Source: Calothrix sp. CSU_2_0
GTDB lineage: Bacteria > Cyanobacteriota > Cyanobacteriia > Cyanobacteriales > Nostocaceae
NCBI GenBank assembly: GCA_012034595.1
Contig: JAAUPE010000008.1
Location: forward strand, 1 to 64,000
Direction: 5' to 3'
Length of the DNA stretch: 64,000 nucleotides
Shown here: in pieces, positions 40,757 to 52,598 of the stretch
How the letters are laid out: each line of letters begins with the position of its first letter
How positions within the stretch are numbered: the first letter of the stretch is position 1
Made by a program: the position numbers and the translations under genes
The notes under the pieces: model-generated
Database searches by the model: none
Told to the model about the DNA's origin: nothing
The model's input: only the letters and a program-made list of their open reading frames with translations

Positions 40757-42088
40757 ATGTTAGATAAAGCTAAACAATTAAAACAAAAATTACTTGAATT
40801 TGTCCTAGATTCAGAAGGAGATTTAGCGATTGCTCTCGAAACTTTTTATGCAAATAAATTATCTAAACTATCTAAATCTCAATATCAAATTGCCACAAAT
40901 AAAGACATGATATTGGATATGTTTTTGACTGAAGGTAAAGTTGGAAAAAAAACACCAATTGATTTATTTTTAGAAAATAATCTAGAAATTTCTACTTGCG
41001 ATCGCAATCTTGTTAATAGTTGGCATCAAAGTTTTGTTGGTTTGTTTGCTGTGACTGAAATTTTTGTTGATGGTTGTGTATTAATGAACTGGACGACTGC
41101 CAAAAATTATCGAGTCAAAGTACAAACTTTAGATGAGTTACAGTCATTAAGTCGGGTAAAAAAAGGGGAAATTTTACTGACTCGTATTGCACCTGTAACT
41201 GATATAGAATGGATGTTCTCTACTCCTATTACCATCATGGGTAAATTGGGAAAACCCAAACTAGCTGTAGCAATTGGTAATTTCAAACAGAACTATAAAA
41301 ATTACCTTTACGCAGATTCTCCCGAATTGTTGGAGGAAGCATGGCTATCAGTAGAGCAGTATCATCAAGCTTTTATTGATTTTTTTAAGAGTGATGAAAT
41401 TACTTTATCAGGATATCAACTCCAAAAAAAACTAAAAGAATTTCAAGGATCTATAACTCAGTGTCGTTTGGAAGCAGCAGGAATAGATAGCTCAAAATCT
41501 TTAAAAGAATTGGTAGAAGATGCTGGTATTTCGAGTGAAGAAATGGTGAATAGTGCCGCAGAAATTGGTGTTGATACCAAAGAAATTAATCAAATTTTAG
41601 AGGGGAATAGAAATTCTCAAATGGTTATGCCTGATATTGAATTACCCAATCATCTTAAAAAAGCAGAACAGGTTACTGTGATTACCCATCCTCGTTGGGG
41701 ACAAATGTTTTTGACAAATTATCACTCATTTAAAAACTTGCTGGAAGCACCTGATTGGCATAGTATCGAGGATGGTGAAAAATTAATTCGTCAGTATTTA
41801 AATGAACCGGAAATTAATATCAGTATTTGGTATCGTTTAGCTAATCAATATCCTGTTGAATTAGAAAAAATATTAAGGGAATTTTTAAATAGAGAAGACT
41901 TTGATTTACAACAAGATTTAGAAGCTACTCTTCAAGGATTTAATAAAGCTCTAGAACCAGAATTGCCAGAAATTGCTAGTGTTCCCACACATTTACATAA
42001 TTTGTTTCAAGAAGCTCTGATGGAAGTTAATAATACTAGTAGTAGTAAATCTAAAAGTAAGGGCAAAGCTAAAACAGGATTTGGTTAA
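40757..42088 (+). CDS. Hypothetical protein (443 aa)
   Basis: Long intact ORF with AT-rich upstream region; family not recognised. Confidence 0.7.
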   Translation: MLDKAKQLKQKLLEFVLDSEGDLAIALETFYANKLSKLSKSQYQIATNKDMILDMFLTEGKVGKKTPIDLFLENNLEISTCDRNLVNSWHQSFVGLFAVTEIFVDGCVLMNWTTAKNYRVKVQTLDELQSLSRVKKGEILLTRIAPVTDIEWMFSTPITIMGKLGKPKLAVAIGNFKQNYKNYLYADSPELLEEAWLSVEQYHQAFIDFFKSDEITLSGYQLQKKLKEFQGSITQCRLEAAGIDSSKSLKELVEDAGISSEEMVNSAAEIGVDTKEINQILEGNRNSQMVMPDIELPNHLKKAEQVTVITHPRWGQMFLTNYHSFKNLLEAPDWHSIEDGEKLIRQYLNEPEINISIWYRLANQYPVELEKILREFLNREDFDLQQDLEATLQGFNKALEPELPEIASVPTHLHNLFQEALMEVNNTSSSKSKSKGKAKTGFG

Positions 42089-42139
42089 ATTTTTTGTATA
42101 GAAAAATCATATCGGCTGTTTAAGCAGGATTAAGTATTG

Positions 42140-42255
42140 GACATCTCCGAAAATGATTGTAGAGACGTAGCACTGCTACGCGAATGTGCCGGGACAGAAT
42201 ATTCTGTCCGGCAACTTCGCTGTCTCTACCAGGGTTTCAGGCAACGCATAATTAA
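42140..42255. repeat. Dispersed repeat (copy 2), carrying an insert relative to copy 1
   Basis: gacatctccgaaaatgattgtagagacgtagcactgctacg...ctgtctctaccagggtttcaggcaacgcataattaa. Confidence 0.7.
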
Positions 42256-42348
42256 ATTCGGTCGATGTCTATTGCATCCAAACCAGAAACGCTACAGTGT
42301 TGGGTTTCAGAATAGTGAAACCCAACCTAAAAAATTCATATACCCCAT

Positions 42349-42531
42349 TTAATCTAAGGCTTTTTTGATTTCATCTTTGATATTTTGAGCAGTATGACGA
42401 GCTTGAGATTCGACTTGTTTTGCCTTACCTTCAGCTTTATCACTGGGATTCCCTGTAACTTCACCAACTACTTCTTGAATTTTTCCTTCGATATTTTTAG
42501 CAATCGCTTTTGCTCTATTTTCAGTACTCAT
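42349..42531 (-). CDS. CsbD family stress protein
   Basis: AKNIEGKIQEVVGEVTGNPSDKAEGKAKQ. Confidence 0.9.
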   Translation of the reverse strand: MSTENRAKAIAKNIEGKIQEVVGEVTGNPSDKAEGKAKQVESQARHTAQNIKDEIKKALD

Positions 42532-42958
42532 ATTTCTCCATTAAATTAGTGAATATTGTGATAGCTTATTGATTACTTAACTCATTAAAGAAAGCAATAT
42601 ACATAGCATAAATTAATCTATATTTTATGAATTCCATCTTTAGAATATACTTGTCAAGATATTATTACTACCTAAGAATGAAGACTATAAAAAATGAATT
42701 ATTCCTTTAGATACATGGTCTATCGATTAAATTTATGCTTCTATCTCTAAAGACATATCTATGAAATAGGTTTGTCTTCCTAATATATTCGCAAAACATC
42801 GATATTAGCCCTGATGATACATAATTTGCCTTCAGATAATATCTGAAGATTTTCGAGATTAGTTCACTAGATAGAGTAAAAATCTCATAAAAAAATCTAA
42901 CATTAAACCATAAACCAATTCCAAAACATTACAACTCATTCAAAAAGGAGAAATCGAA

Positions 42959-43237
42959 ATGACAAGTATAATTGCTTGGTTAGCTTTAGGTTTAATCGCA
43001 GGTGCATTGGCTAAATTAATCTATCCAGGAAGTCAAGGTGGCGGTATTTTCTCTACTATTGGATTAGGTATCTTAGGAGCATTAGTAGGTGGTTATTTAG
43101 GTCAAGTACTTCTGGGGAGTGGTGCCGCAGCGTCAGCAACAGCAGGAGCATTCTCTATCGGAAGTATCATTTTTGCAGTCCTTGGTGCTATTTTGCTAAT
43201 TTTTATTTGGGGTTTAGTCGCACGTCGAGCAGCGTAA
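42959..43237 (+). CDS. GlsB/YeaQ/YmgE family membrane protein
   Basis: IIAWLALGLIAGALAKLIYPGSQGGGIFSTIGLGILGALVGGYLG. Confidence 0.92.
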   Translation: MTSIIAWLALGLIAGALAKLIYPGSQGGGIFSTIGLGILGALVGGYLGQVLLGSGAAASATAGAFSIGSIIFAVLGAILLIFIWGLVARRAA

Positions 43238-43239
43238 TT

Positions 43240-43296
43240 ACATGTTAATTAACTGGATTAATTAATTTGATTAATTAACTCAATTAATTAACATGT
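43240..43296. terminator. 13-bp inverted repeat flanking TTAATT-rich sequence
   Basis: acatgttaattaa ... ttaattaacatgt, perfect arms directly after the GlsB stop. Confidence 0.5.
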
Positions 43297-43374
43297 ACAA
43301 ACCTCAATTAATGGATTTTAGAAATTAATGAGGTAACTAGGGGATAACAGAATAATAGCAGAGGAAAATAAATC

Positions 43375-43871
43375 ATGAAAAAAGCGATACCAACGGTAAG
43401 CTTCGCTAAAGCATTATTTGCTAGTAGTATTTTGTTACTCTCACTTGTGGCTTGCAATGATGCTAAAAAACTAGTAATGTAGCTCCAGATTCTACTAGCG
43501 ATAATGTACAAGTTCCTAACGCACAAGAAGCTCAATCAGCCAAAGAAGACGCGACTAGCGAAACCCGCAGAAGACAATTGAATGCGGATATTAAAGCAAG
43601 AGAAGAGCGTAATAATGCTTTGAATCAAGGTTCGGCAGAAAATAGAACTAACAACGATATTGCCAGTGAAGTTCGTAGCAAATTAGAAGCAAATCTCCCT
43701 GCTAGTGCCTTGGTCGTAGAAGCTGAAGATGGGATTGTTACAGTTACTGGAACTGTTCCTACTCAAGAACAATTCAATAGGATTTCTAAGTTAGCACAAG
43801 AAATAAAAGGTGTTAAATCTGTAGATTTGAAAGCAACTGTAGCACCTGCTAAAAGCACACTAAATAATTGA
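43375..43871 (+). CDS. BON-domain lipoprotein, split by a -1 frameshift at an A6 run (43465-43470)
   Basis: MKKAIPTVSFAKALFASSILLLSLVACNDAKK (lipobox LVAC) then, after the shift, TSNVAPDSTSDNVQVP...NDIASEVRSKLEANLPASALVVEAEDGIVTVTGTVPTQEQF. Confidence 0.8.
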
Positions 43872-44398
43872 TGGAACACAATTACAAGTAAGCATAACTA
43901 CTGTTTATGTAGTAGTTTGCTCTGAAAATTCATAAATAAAAATTAAATTCCATCTCAACTCTTCGTAAAATTGCAAAATCTAATCGGGGAATGACAGCAG
44001 TATTACAAAAAACAAAATCAAATTAATACTGTTGTCAGATGTTTTTTAGATAGAGGTGTATCTCGCGATCGCATTTCGATAATGGCGAATAATTTTCAGT
44101 CTTAGGCTCGAATTACTGGCTTTATTACCAAGTAAAGATGTGATTTTTGGAGGATTTAGAAGTAGGGCTGTTTTGGTTCCCTGTTTGCTTATTTTTTAGC
44201 TTTGCTCAGTGGTGTTGGTGTGCTGTATTCTTAGCCTTGTCAGTTCTGTGTAGATAGGGTTCGATTGATGCGGTATTTTTAGAAGCTGCAAATCGATGCT
44301 ATTTATCGATAATTTGTCGAAGATAGGAATTAAATTTTGTCAAATAGCAAAGGTGTATATCTAACTACCCAAGTTTGTTTAAAAAATTAGCTTGTTTA

Positions 44399-44423
44399 AA
44401 AGCTGGACAGTCCAGCTTTTTTG
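44399..44423 (+). terminator. Strong intrinsic terminator without an adjacent annotated gene
   Basis: aaaagctggac-a-gtccagctttttt. Confidence 0.6.
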
Positions 44424-44923
44424 TCAAAAATTAATCATAAATCTGATTACCAATTTTTAAAGTCGGTAATATACAGGTATTCTAACTCAGAAATACCAAA
44501 TTTTAGTTTTCGCAAATGATAGCTAGCAGTGGCAAATTTTCGATCATTTATTTTGGGGATACTCTTAAGTCTTATAATTTAAGTATAAGAACAGGCTACG
44601 TTTTATTTTGATTGTGAAATTGCGACTTCACAAATAAATCTACAGAGAATCAAGTTGTTAATCTTAAGGATGAGTGCTAAAATCGATGGACAGATTATTA
44701 CTTTTATCGAAATGATAAGTTATATGGGAATTCGGTTTGGATTTTAAATGTAATTAGGTATTGTTTGGTGCGCGAGAACGGAATTCGTAAAGTGGGGTAG
44801 CTCAAGAACAAATTTAAGTTAAAATTAAGTGTAAAATTAAACTTAAAAGTAAAATAATTCACCAATATAGCAATTAACCAGATACTAACTAATCAAAATT
44901 ACGTAGTAAAGACAATAAACTCT

Positions 44924-47900
44924 AATGCTGAACCGTTTGAAAATAGGAACTAAGATAGGAGCTAGTTTTGCCTTGGGTTTAGCAATGCTGACAGCAATTG
45001 GTCTAGTTTCCTACCGTTCTATTAATGAATTGATTACGAGTTCCAGCAAGGAAAACATACCTCTCAAGTACTTCGTCAGATTCAATCGCTGAATTTAGAA
45101 ATTAGAAATGCCGAAAATGGAGTGCGTGGTTACATAATTACAGAACAAAATGATTATATCAAACCATACACAACTGCCATTGAAGAATCGCAGCGACTGT
45201 TGCAAGAACTACGGAGGAAAACTTTAGATAACTCAAATCAACAGCGTCGTCTCGACATTTTAGCACCATTAATAAAGCTAAGATTGGAACGACTGGAAAA
45301 CGGAATTAACTTACGCAGAAACAAGGGTTTTGAAGCAGCGCAGCAGTTTATTCTCACAAATCAAGGAGCGAAAATTGCAGATGAGATTGCACAAATAACT
45401 CGGCAAATGGAAGCTGAGGAAAATAAATTGTTGTTGCAACGCTCTAATCAAGTGCAAGTCGCTGTTAGATTCACACTTAATACTATTGTTTACGGTATTC
45501 TGCTATCTTTTATTATTTTAGCTGCAATTGGCTACATACTTACCCGGAATATTTCCAAACCCCTAAGTGGATTTTCTCAGATAGCCTTAGCATTGGGAAA
45601 AGGTGATTTATCTGCTAGTTTACCAACGAGCGATCGCCAGGATGAAATTGGACTGCTGACACGCACTTTTAACCAGATGATTGCCAATTTGCGAGATACA
45701 ATCCAGAAAAATGAGCAGCAAAATTGGCTTCAATCTAATCTTGCAGAATTTACCCAAAAGTTACAAGGACGTAGAAATTTAGAAACATTGACACGGTTGA
45801 TATTATCCTATTTAACACCTTTGGTAGGAGCATCTCAAGGTGCTTTTTTTGTAATGAATTTTCAGGATAATAAGCCTGTACTAAAATTATTTAGTGGCTA
45901 TGCTTATAAAGAACGTAAAAATCTGGCAAATGAATTTAAATTAGGTGAAGGATTGGTAGGACAATGCGCTCTGGAAAAACAGCGAATTTTGCTGACACAG
46001 GTTCCGAATGATTATATTCAGATTAATTCTGGTTTAGGAGCAGCAGCACCATTAAATATAGTTGTTTTACCTATAATATTTGAGGAGCAGGTCACAGGTG
46101 TAATTGAGCTTGCTTCGTTTCAAACTTTTGATGAGCTACATTTAGCATTTTTAGAGCGAGTTACTGAGACAATTGGTATTGTCTTAAATACCATTTTTTC
46201 TGATAGTCGAACTCAAGAATTGTTGGAAGAATCTCAACAATTAACTGAAGAGTTACAGCAGAGTAACCAAATTTTGGAAGACCAAGCGAAAGCTCTACAG
46301 GAGTCAGAATTACTGTTAAAGCATCAACAGGAAGAGTTAAAACAGTCTAATGAAGAGTTGCAGCAACTTAATGAAGAATTGGAAGAGAAAGCGGAATTAT
46401 TAGAGAAACAAAAACAAGAAATTGAGTTAGCAAGACAGGGGTTGGAGGAAAAAGCCGAACAGTTGGCTGTATCTTCAAAATATAAATCTGAGTTTCTAGC
46501 AAATATGTCCCACGAGTTGAGGACACCACTAAATAGTTTGCTAATTTTAGCGAGATTATTAATGGATAATCCTGGAGGTAATTTAACAGATAAGCAGGTC
46601 GAATATAGTCGCACTATTTATTCTGCTGGGACAGATTTATTGGAGTTAATTAATGATATTTTAGATTTAGCAAAAATTGAATCTGGAACTTTATCATTAG
46701 ATATTGAACAAGTTGTTTTGACTGATTTACAACTGAATATAGAAAGAAATTTTCAACAAATTGCCGAAGGAAAAGGACTTAATTTTAAAATAGAACTAAG
46801 TGAAGAATTACCTAAAGTAATTACTACAGATATTAAACGTCTACAACAAATCTTAAAAAATTTACTTTCTAATGCCTTTAAATTTACCGAGCAGGGGAAT
46901 GTTATTCTAAAAATTAGCGTAGCACCTGAAAATATGATTACTTTTGCTGTCAGTGATACAGGTATAGGAATCCCCACTGATAAACAGAAAATAATTTTTG
47001 AAGCATTTCAACAAGCTGACGGTTCCACTAGTCGCAAGTATGGTGGAACAGGTTTAGGTTTATCTATTAGTCGCGAATTAGCTCAATTATTAGGTGGAAG
47101 AATTGAGTTAACGAGTAAATTGAAACAAGGAAGCACTTTCACTTTATTTTTACCACAGCTTTTATCACAAAATAAAGCAGTAGAAATTATTAGACAAGGA
47201 GAAATAGAAATTCCTCCGATTTCCGAGTTACCGATTATTTTAACCCAGAGTGAAATCCCCGATGACCGAGAGACAATTCAACCAGAAGACCGTATTTTAT
47301 TAATTATTGAAGATGACGATAAATTTGCCCGGATTCTATTAGAAATGGCAAGAGAGCAAGGTTTTAAAGTTCTTGTTGCTTTGCGGGGTAAATATGGTGT
47401 AGCACTCGCAAAACAATTTCAGCCCAATGCTATAACTTTAGATATTAATATGCCAGAAATGGACGGTTGGACAGTCTTAGATATTCTCAAACGCGATCCA
47501 GAAACCCGTCACATTCCTATACATATTATGTCTATCGACGAGCGAGAACAACGGGGTTTAAATTTAGGTGCGATCGCATATTTACAAAAACCTGTTTCTA
47601 AAGAAGTTTTAACTCAGAAACTAACTGAAATTAAAGGTTTTGTTGAACGTAAAGTCAAGAATCTTTTAGTAATTGAAGATGACCAAGTACAAGCTAATAG
47701 TATTATCGAATTAATCGGGAATGGTGATGTGCAAAGTACGTCTGTCGGAACGGGGGCAGAGGCATTATCTTTTTTGCAAACGAATCAAGTTGATTGTATT
47801 GTATTAGATTTGGGACTACCTGATATGAGCGGGTTTGAATTAATCGAGCAAATCAAACAACAACCCAGCCTCATCAAAATTCCGATTATCGTCTACACTG

Positions 47901-48456
47901 GGAAAGATTTGTCCCCGAAAGAAGAAACTAAACTGCGACGACTCACAGAAACAATCATTATCAAAAATGTGCGATCGCAGAAAGATTACTTGACGAAACT
48001 GCTTTATTTTTACATCGAGTTCAAGCAAATTTACCTAAAGTTAAACAGCAAATACTAGAAAATCTCCGTACTTTAGATCCAATACTTGCAGATAAAAAGG
48101 TTCTCATTGTTGATGATGATGTCCGAAATATTTTCGCACTCACCAGTTTATTAGAAGGTTATCAAATGAAGGTGTTTTTTGCAGAAAATGGTCGAGATGG
48201 GATTGAAGTACTGCAAGCAAATCCTGACATTAATATTGTTTTAATGGATATTATGATGCCAGAAATGGATGGTTATGAAACAACCCGTAACCTCCGTCAA
48301 CAAGCACAATTTAAAAACCTACCAATTATCACCCTAACCGCAAAAGCAATGCAGGGTGATAAAGAAAAATGTATTGAAGCTGGAGCTTCTGATTATATTA
48401 CAAAACCAGTGGATACTGAACAATTGCTTTCACTGTTAAGGGTTTGGTTGTACTAG
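44924..48456 (+). pseudogene. Large hybrid histidine kinase (CHASE3-like, HAMP, GAF, HK, three receiver domains) interrupted by two frameshifts
   Basis: N-terminus MLNRLKIGTKIGASFALGLAMLTAIGLVSYRSINELITSSSKE breaks near 45053-45056; main body at 45122-48058; second break near 47976-47981; third receiver [33 protein letters not shown]... ends at 48456. Confidence 0.85.
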
Positions 48457-48586
48457 TATATATACATAGAAAAATACATTAAAAGTATAATAATTATCTT
48501 ATTTTATCTCTTCTTTACCTTTTGAAGTATTGTTTATTTCGTCTCTGAAAAGTGTATGCTGAGAGATTATAATCCCCAGCTTTTCC

Positions 48587-49780
48587 ATGAGAGATTTCAG
48601 TCAACTACTTGCTGATAAAGTTGATATTATTGCCCAAGAATGGGTAGATCGGGTCATTCGCGATGGGCAAGTAAAAAGTACCGAACACTTAACTCGTAAA
48701 GCTGTTATAGACCATATTCGTGATGTTCTGGCTGCTTTAGCAACGGTATTAGCTCAAAACGAAGAAAGTGATTTTGAGACAATTGCTCAAGCTAGTTTTA
48801 AACATGGAGCGTTGAGGGCAAAACAAGACTTTGACCCCAGGGAAGTGGTACGGGAGTACCATCTATTACGGACGACAATTCTTGCTCATGTAAGTGCAGA
48901 ACTATTGCAGGGAACAGCAGAAGAAGTTCTTCGGGCAGTGTCATTGATTGATGCGGTTGTAGATTCTGCGATCGCACAGTGTTTTAAAAGTTATGTTGAT
49001 GAAAGATTACAGGAACTGCAACAGGTACAGCATGAATTAACTTTAACTGTTGAAGAACTTCAGCGTTTAGTTAGTGCTAATCAAGATAATATTTCGATTC
49101 TGGCACATGAGCTAAAAACGCCATTAAGCTCGATTATTAGTTACTCAGATTTATTTTTACGTCAGTCTAAAAAATCAGAAATACGAGATACTGCTGTCAG
49201 TTTGGCACATATCGAACGGGTTTTATCGAATGGTCGTAAGCTTTTGACTTTAATTAATGATGTTCTAGAACTATCTCGTTGTGAAGCAGGAAAAATGCAA
49301 CTAAAAGCTGAAGCAACGAATGTACAAATGCTGATTAATTCAGTCATGGAAACTATGCAACCCCTTGCTGATTCCCGTGGATTGCAATTGCTGATAAATT
49401 GCCAAAATGCACCTCATGAAGTGATTATAGATAGTTATCGACTGCAACAAATTTTGATAAATCTTATTAGTAATGGTATTCGTTATACTGAAGTCGGTAG
49501 TATTACGATTGAATGTCGTTCGATTTCTCATCAGGAGTGGTTAATCTTAGTTCGAGATACAGGAATTGGTATTGCTGCAAAAGACCATTTGCGTATTTTT
49601 CAACCTTTTGAACGGGCAAAAATTCCTGGTAAAAATCATCCTACCGATAGTACGGGATTAGGTTTAACAATTGTTGATAAATTGGTGAAATTATTACAAG
49701 GTCGAATTTATGTTAGTTCTGAGGTTGGAGAAGGGGCTACATTTACGCTAATTTTACCCGCAAAAATCACAATTTCTTAA
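48587..49780 (+). CDS. Sensor histidine kinase with RsbRD-like N-terminal domain
   Basis: FSQLLADKVDIIAQEWVDRVIRD...FDPREVVREYHLLR; NISILAHELKTPLSSIISYSDLF; STGLGLTIVDKLVKLLQGRI. Confidence 0.88.
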   Translation: MRDFSQLLADKVDIIAQEWVDRVIRDGQVKSTEHLTRKAVIDHIRDVLAALATVLAQNEESDFETIAQASFKHGALRAKQDFDPREVVREYHLLRTTILAHVSAELLQGTAEEVLRAVSLIDAVVDSAIAQCFKSYVDERLQELQQVQHELTLTVEELQRLVSANQDNISILAHELKTPLSSIISYSDLFLRQSKKSEIRDTAVSLAHIERVLSNGRKLLTLINDVLELSRCEAGKMQLKAEATNVQMLINSVMETMQPLADSRGLQLLINCQNAPHEVIIDSYRLQQILINLISNGIRYTEVGSITIECRSISHQEWLILVRDTGIGIAAKDHLRIFQPFERAKIPGKNHPTDSTGLGLTIVDKLVKLLQGRIYVSSEVGEGATFTLILPAKITIS

Positions 49781-49872
49781 GCAGAACCTCAAGCAGAACC
49801 TAATTAATCAAATTAATTATTTGAGTGCGACGTGACCAAAAAAAAACAAGTTGCAATTAATTATTTTAACTA

Positions 49873-52095
49873 TTATTTTAACTGCGTACTGCGAACCGCG
49901 AATTGCGAATCGTACTGACATCCTGCTAATTCCGCAACAACATTGACTAAGTTTTCAGGTTCGACTGGTTTGGTCAGATAAGTTTGAAACCCAACGGCAA
50001 ATGATTGTCTTTTGTCAATTTCCCCAGCATAAGCTGTGAGTGCAACTGCGGGAATTTCACCCCCCGCTTCTGGTTGCCAAGACCTAATTTGACGTAGTAA
50101 CGCATAACCATCCATTCCTGGCATTCCAATGTCGCTAACTAAAATGTCGGGTTGGAAATTTGCTAGTATTTTTAATGCGTCGAATGCAGATGGAACTGCG
50201 GTAACGATCGCACCATCCTCTTCTAGTACAAATTTAATAAAATTTAGTGAGTCTTCGTCATCATCTACAAGTAATATTTGAATGCCTTGAAGGTTTAAAT
50301 GATTATTTGGCAATTCTGCTTTATTTCCTGATTTATTCTTATCAAAATTTTCTGGAATTCGCGTTAGCATAACTGTAAATGTTGCACCTTGTTCTTCACC
50401 TGAACTTTCTACTTGAATAGTTCCACCATGTAGTTCGACTAATTGCCAGACAATTGCTAATCCCAAACCGAGTCCACCAAATTTTCTGGTTGTGGCACTA
50501 TCAGCTTGACGAAAGTATTCAAATACATGAGGCAAAAATTCCGGGGAAATACCTTTTCCTGTATCATGGACTGCTATTTTCAAAAAGTTTCCCACAGGTT
50601 CTAATTTTACTTCGACTGCACCACCGTTAGGTGTAAATTTGACAGCATTAGAAAGCAGATTCCAAACAATTTGTTGCAAGCGTGATACATCTCCCAAAAC
50701 ATAATATTTTGGCTCTTCAATTTCATTTTCGATATTCCATAATCCGGTTATAGAGTTAACAATTTCTATCACTTTGTAGGTTAAATTTAAGTTGGGACTG
50801 GAATAAAAACTTGATTTTTGTTCCATGTTTTGGTGTACATTTGGATATATATCTGAATTTATATCTGAATTTATATCTGAATTTATATCTGAATTTACTG
50901 AATGTAGACTTAAATCCAAATCTGGTTCTAAAATCAAAAATTTTAAACTAATTGCTTTTACTTCTGCTGCTAATTTAACTGTTTCTAAAGCCGAGCTAAT
51001 CACATCAATTAAATTAACTGGTTTAGCTTCCAAGTTGAGTTTACCACGTAATATTCGCGAAACATCTAAAAGGTCTTCGATTAATTGTGATTGCAATCTC
51101 GCATTGCGTTCAATAATTTTTAATGCTTCCGTAGTTCTTGCTGCATCTAAATTATGTTTTTTTAAAAGCATTGTTGCCCAGCCAAGAATTGGGTTTAGAG
51201 GTGAGCGTAATTCATGAGAAAGTATAGCCAAAAAATCATCTTTGATGCGGTTTGCTTTCTCAGCTTCTGCACGCGCTGCTTCTTCCAATTTTAAAAGACG
51301 CTGTTGTTCTTGTTGTGCTTGTTTGGACTTAGAAATATCCATAAAAGTGCCAATCAAACGCAGTGGTTGCCCTTTAATATCGTAGTAAACTTTACCTCTC
51401 GCTTCTACCCAATTAAATGTACCATCTAACCGCAAAGTTCGGAATTCTACTTGATATTTGCTTTTCATTTGAATAGCTGTGACTATGGCTTTATTCACAG
51501 CTTCCTTATCTTCTATATGAATAAGTGCTAGGAGATTTTTATAATTAGATAAACAGACACCATCGGGCAAATCCAAAATTGGTGCTACTAACTCAGAACA
51601 AATCAAATGATTGGTTTGGATATTCCATTCCCAAGTACCCATTATAGCCGCTTCCAAAGCAAGCTTTAAACGTTCCTCACTTTCTTGGAGTTCGACATGT
51701 AATTTTGCTTTGTCAATCGCAGAATTAATTGCTAAACGCAACTCTTCAGCAGTCATCCGTCTTTTAATTAAATAATCAGATGCTCCTGCTTTCATTACCT
51801 GTACGGCAACAGACTCATCTCCCTGACCAGTGACAATGACTACAGGCAAATATTTCGATTGTTTTTGTGCTTGTAATTGCATTAAAAATTCTAGACCATC
51901 AATGTCAGGTAACAAGTAATCTAATAACATCCCATCTGGTTGATATTGCTGCCATAAACTTAAGCCTTCTGCACCTAATTCAGCTTCTAAAATGGTATAT
52001 TCATAATTCACATCTCGCAGTAGATAGCGTCGATAAGTTTCCCTATCTTCCAGACAGTCATCAACAATTAAAACAGTTCTGTATTTGCGATTCAT
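49873..52095 (-). CDS. Hybrid histidine kinase (REC-PAS-HK-REC)
   Basis: [80 protein letters not shown]. Confidence 0.92.
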   Translation of the reverse strand: MNRKYRTVLIVDDCLEDRETYRRYLLRDVNYEYTILEAELGAEGLSLWQQYQPDGMLLDYLLPDIDGLEFLMQLQAQKQSKYLPVVIVTGQGDESVAVQVMKAGASDYLIKRRMTAEELRLAINSAIDKAKLHVELQESEERLKLALEAAIMGTWEWNIQTNHLICSELVAPILDLPDGVCLSNYKNLLALIHIEDKEAVNKAIVTAIQMKSKYQVEFRTLRLDGTFNWVEARGKVYYDIKGQPLRLIGTFMDISKSKQAQQEQQRLLKLEEAARAEAEKANRIKDDFLAILSHELRSPLNPILGWATMLLKKHNLDAARTTEALKIIERNARLQSQLIEDLLDVSRILRGKLNLEAKPVNLIDVISSALETVKLAAEVKAISLKFLILEPDLDLSLHSVNSDINSDINSDINSDIYPNVHQNMEQKSSFYSSPNLNLTYKVIEIVNSITGLWNIENEIEEPKYYVLGDVSRLQQIVWNLLSNAVKFTPNGGAVEVKLEPVGNFLKIAVHDTGKGISPEFLPHVFEYFRQADSATTRKFGGLGLGLAIVWQLVELHGGTIQVESSGEEQGATFTVMLTRIPENFDKNKSGNKAELPNNHLNLQGIQILLVDDDEDSLNFIKFVLEEDGAIVTAVPSAFDALKILANFQPDILVSDIGMPGMDGYALLRQIRSWQPEAGGEIPAVALTAYAGEIDKRQSFAVGFQTYLTKPVEPENLVNVVAELAGCQYDSQFAVRSTQLK
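50849..50896. repeat. 12-bp in-frame tandem repeat (4 perfect copies) inside the hybrid kinase
   Basis: atatctgaattt x4, encoding (NSDI)n between HisKA and HATPase. Confidence 0.9.
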
Positions 52096-52574
52096 GATTC
52101 TCTTTTATGCAAAGGATAAGGAAGAGAATTAACTTGTAACCAATATTCAACTAGAATATTGATAATATTCATCAGTCTATTAACATTTATTGGTTTAATT
52201 ATGTAACTATTAGCTCCTTGCTGATAACAAATTTCTAAATCTTTAGGATTAGAAGAAGTCGTAAAAACTACTACTGGAATGCTTCTAAGATTCTCATCCT
52301 GTTTAATTTGCGTTAATAGTTCCCGTCCATCGGTTCCTGGCAAATTTAAGTCTAGTACAATCAACCCTGGACGCAGTAAGGGGTGAGAACTTGTATACTT
52401 TCCGGTATGGTAAAGAAAATCCAAAGCTTCATCTCCATTAGTACAGCGATGAATCGGGTTTGTCGTTGTTAATTTGCGCCAACCCCGATAAAATGCTTCA
52501 AAGTCTTCGTCGCTATCTTCGACTACTAACAGTGGCAGGTTTGGTTTTGCGAGTTCGACTTGGATTCTTGTCAT
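52092..52574 (-). CDS. Single-domain response regulator (Rcp-like)
   Basis: LPLLVVEDSDEDFEAFYRGWRKL...PGLIVLDLNLPGTDGRELL...VVVFTTSSNPKDLEICYQQGANSYIIKP. Confidence 0.92.
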   Translation of the reverse strand: MTRIQVELAKPNLPLLVVEDSDEDFEAFYRGWRKLTTTNPIHRCTNGDEALDFLYHTGKYTSSHPLLRPGLIVLDLNLPGTDGRELLTQIKQDENLRSIPVVVFTTSSNPKDLEICYQQGANSYIIKPINVNRLMNIINILVEYWLQVNSLPYPLHKRES

Positions 52575-52598
52575 TATCCTAATCTTTAATAATTTTTT

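Noticed and set aside
50825-51217. Plus-strand ORF with repeated EFISEFISEF
   Set aside because: Antisense translation of the (NSDI)n minisatellite in the hybrid kinase
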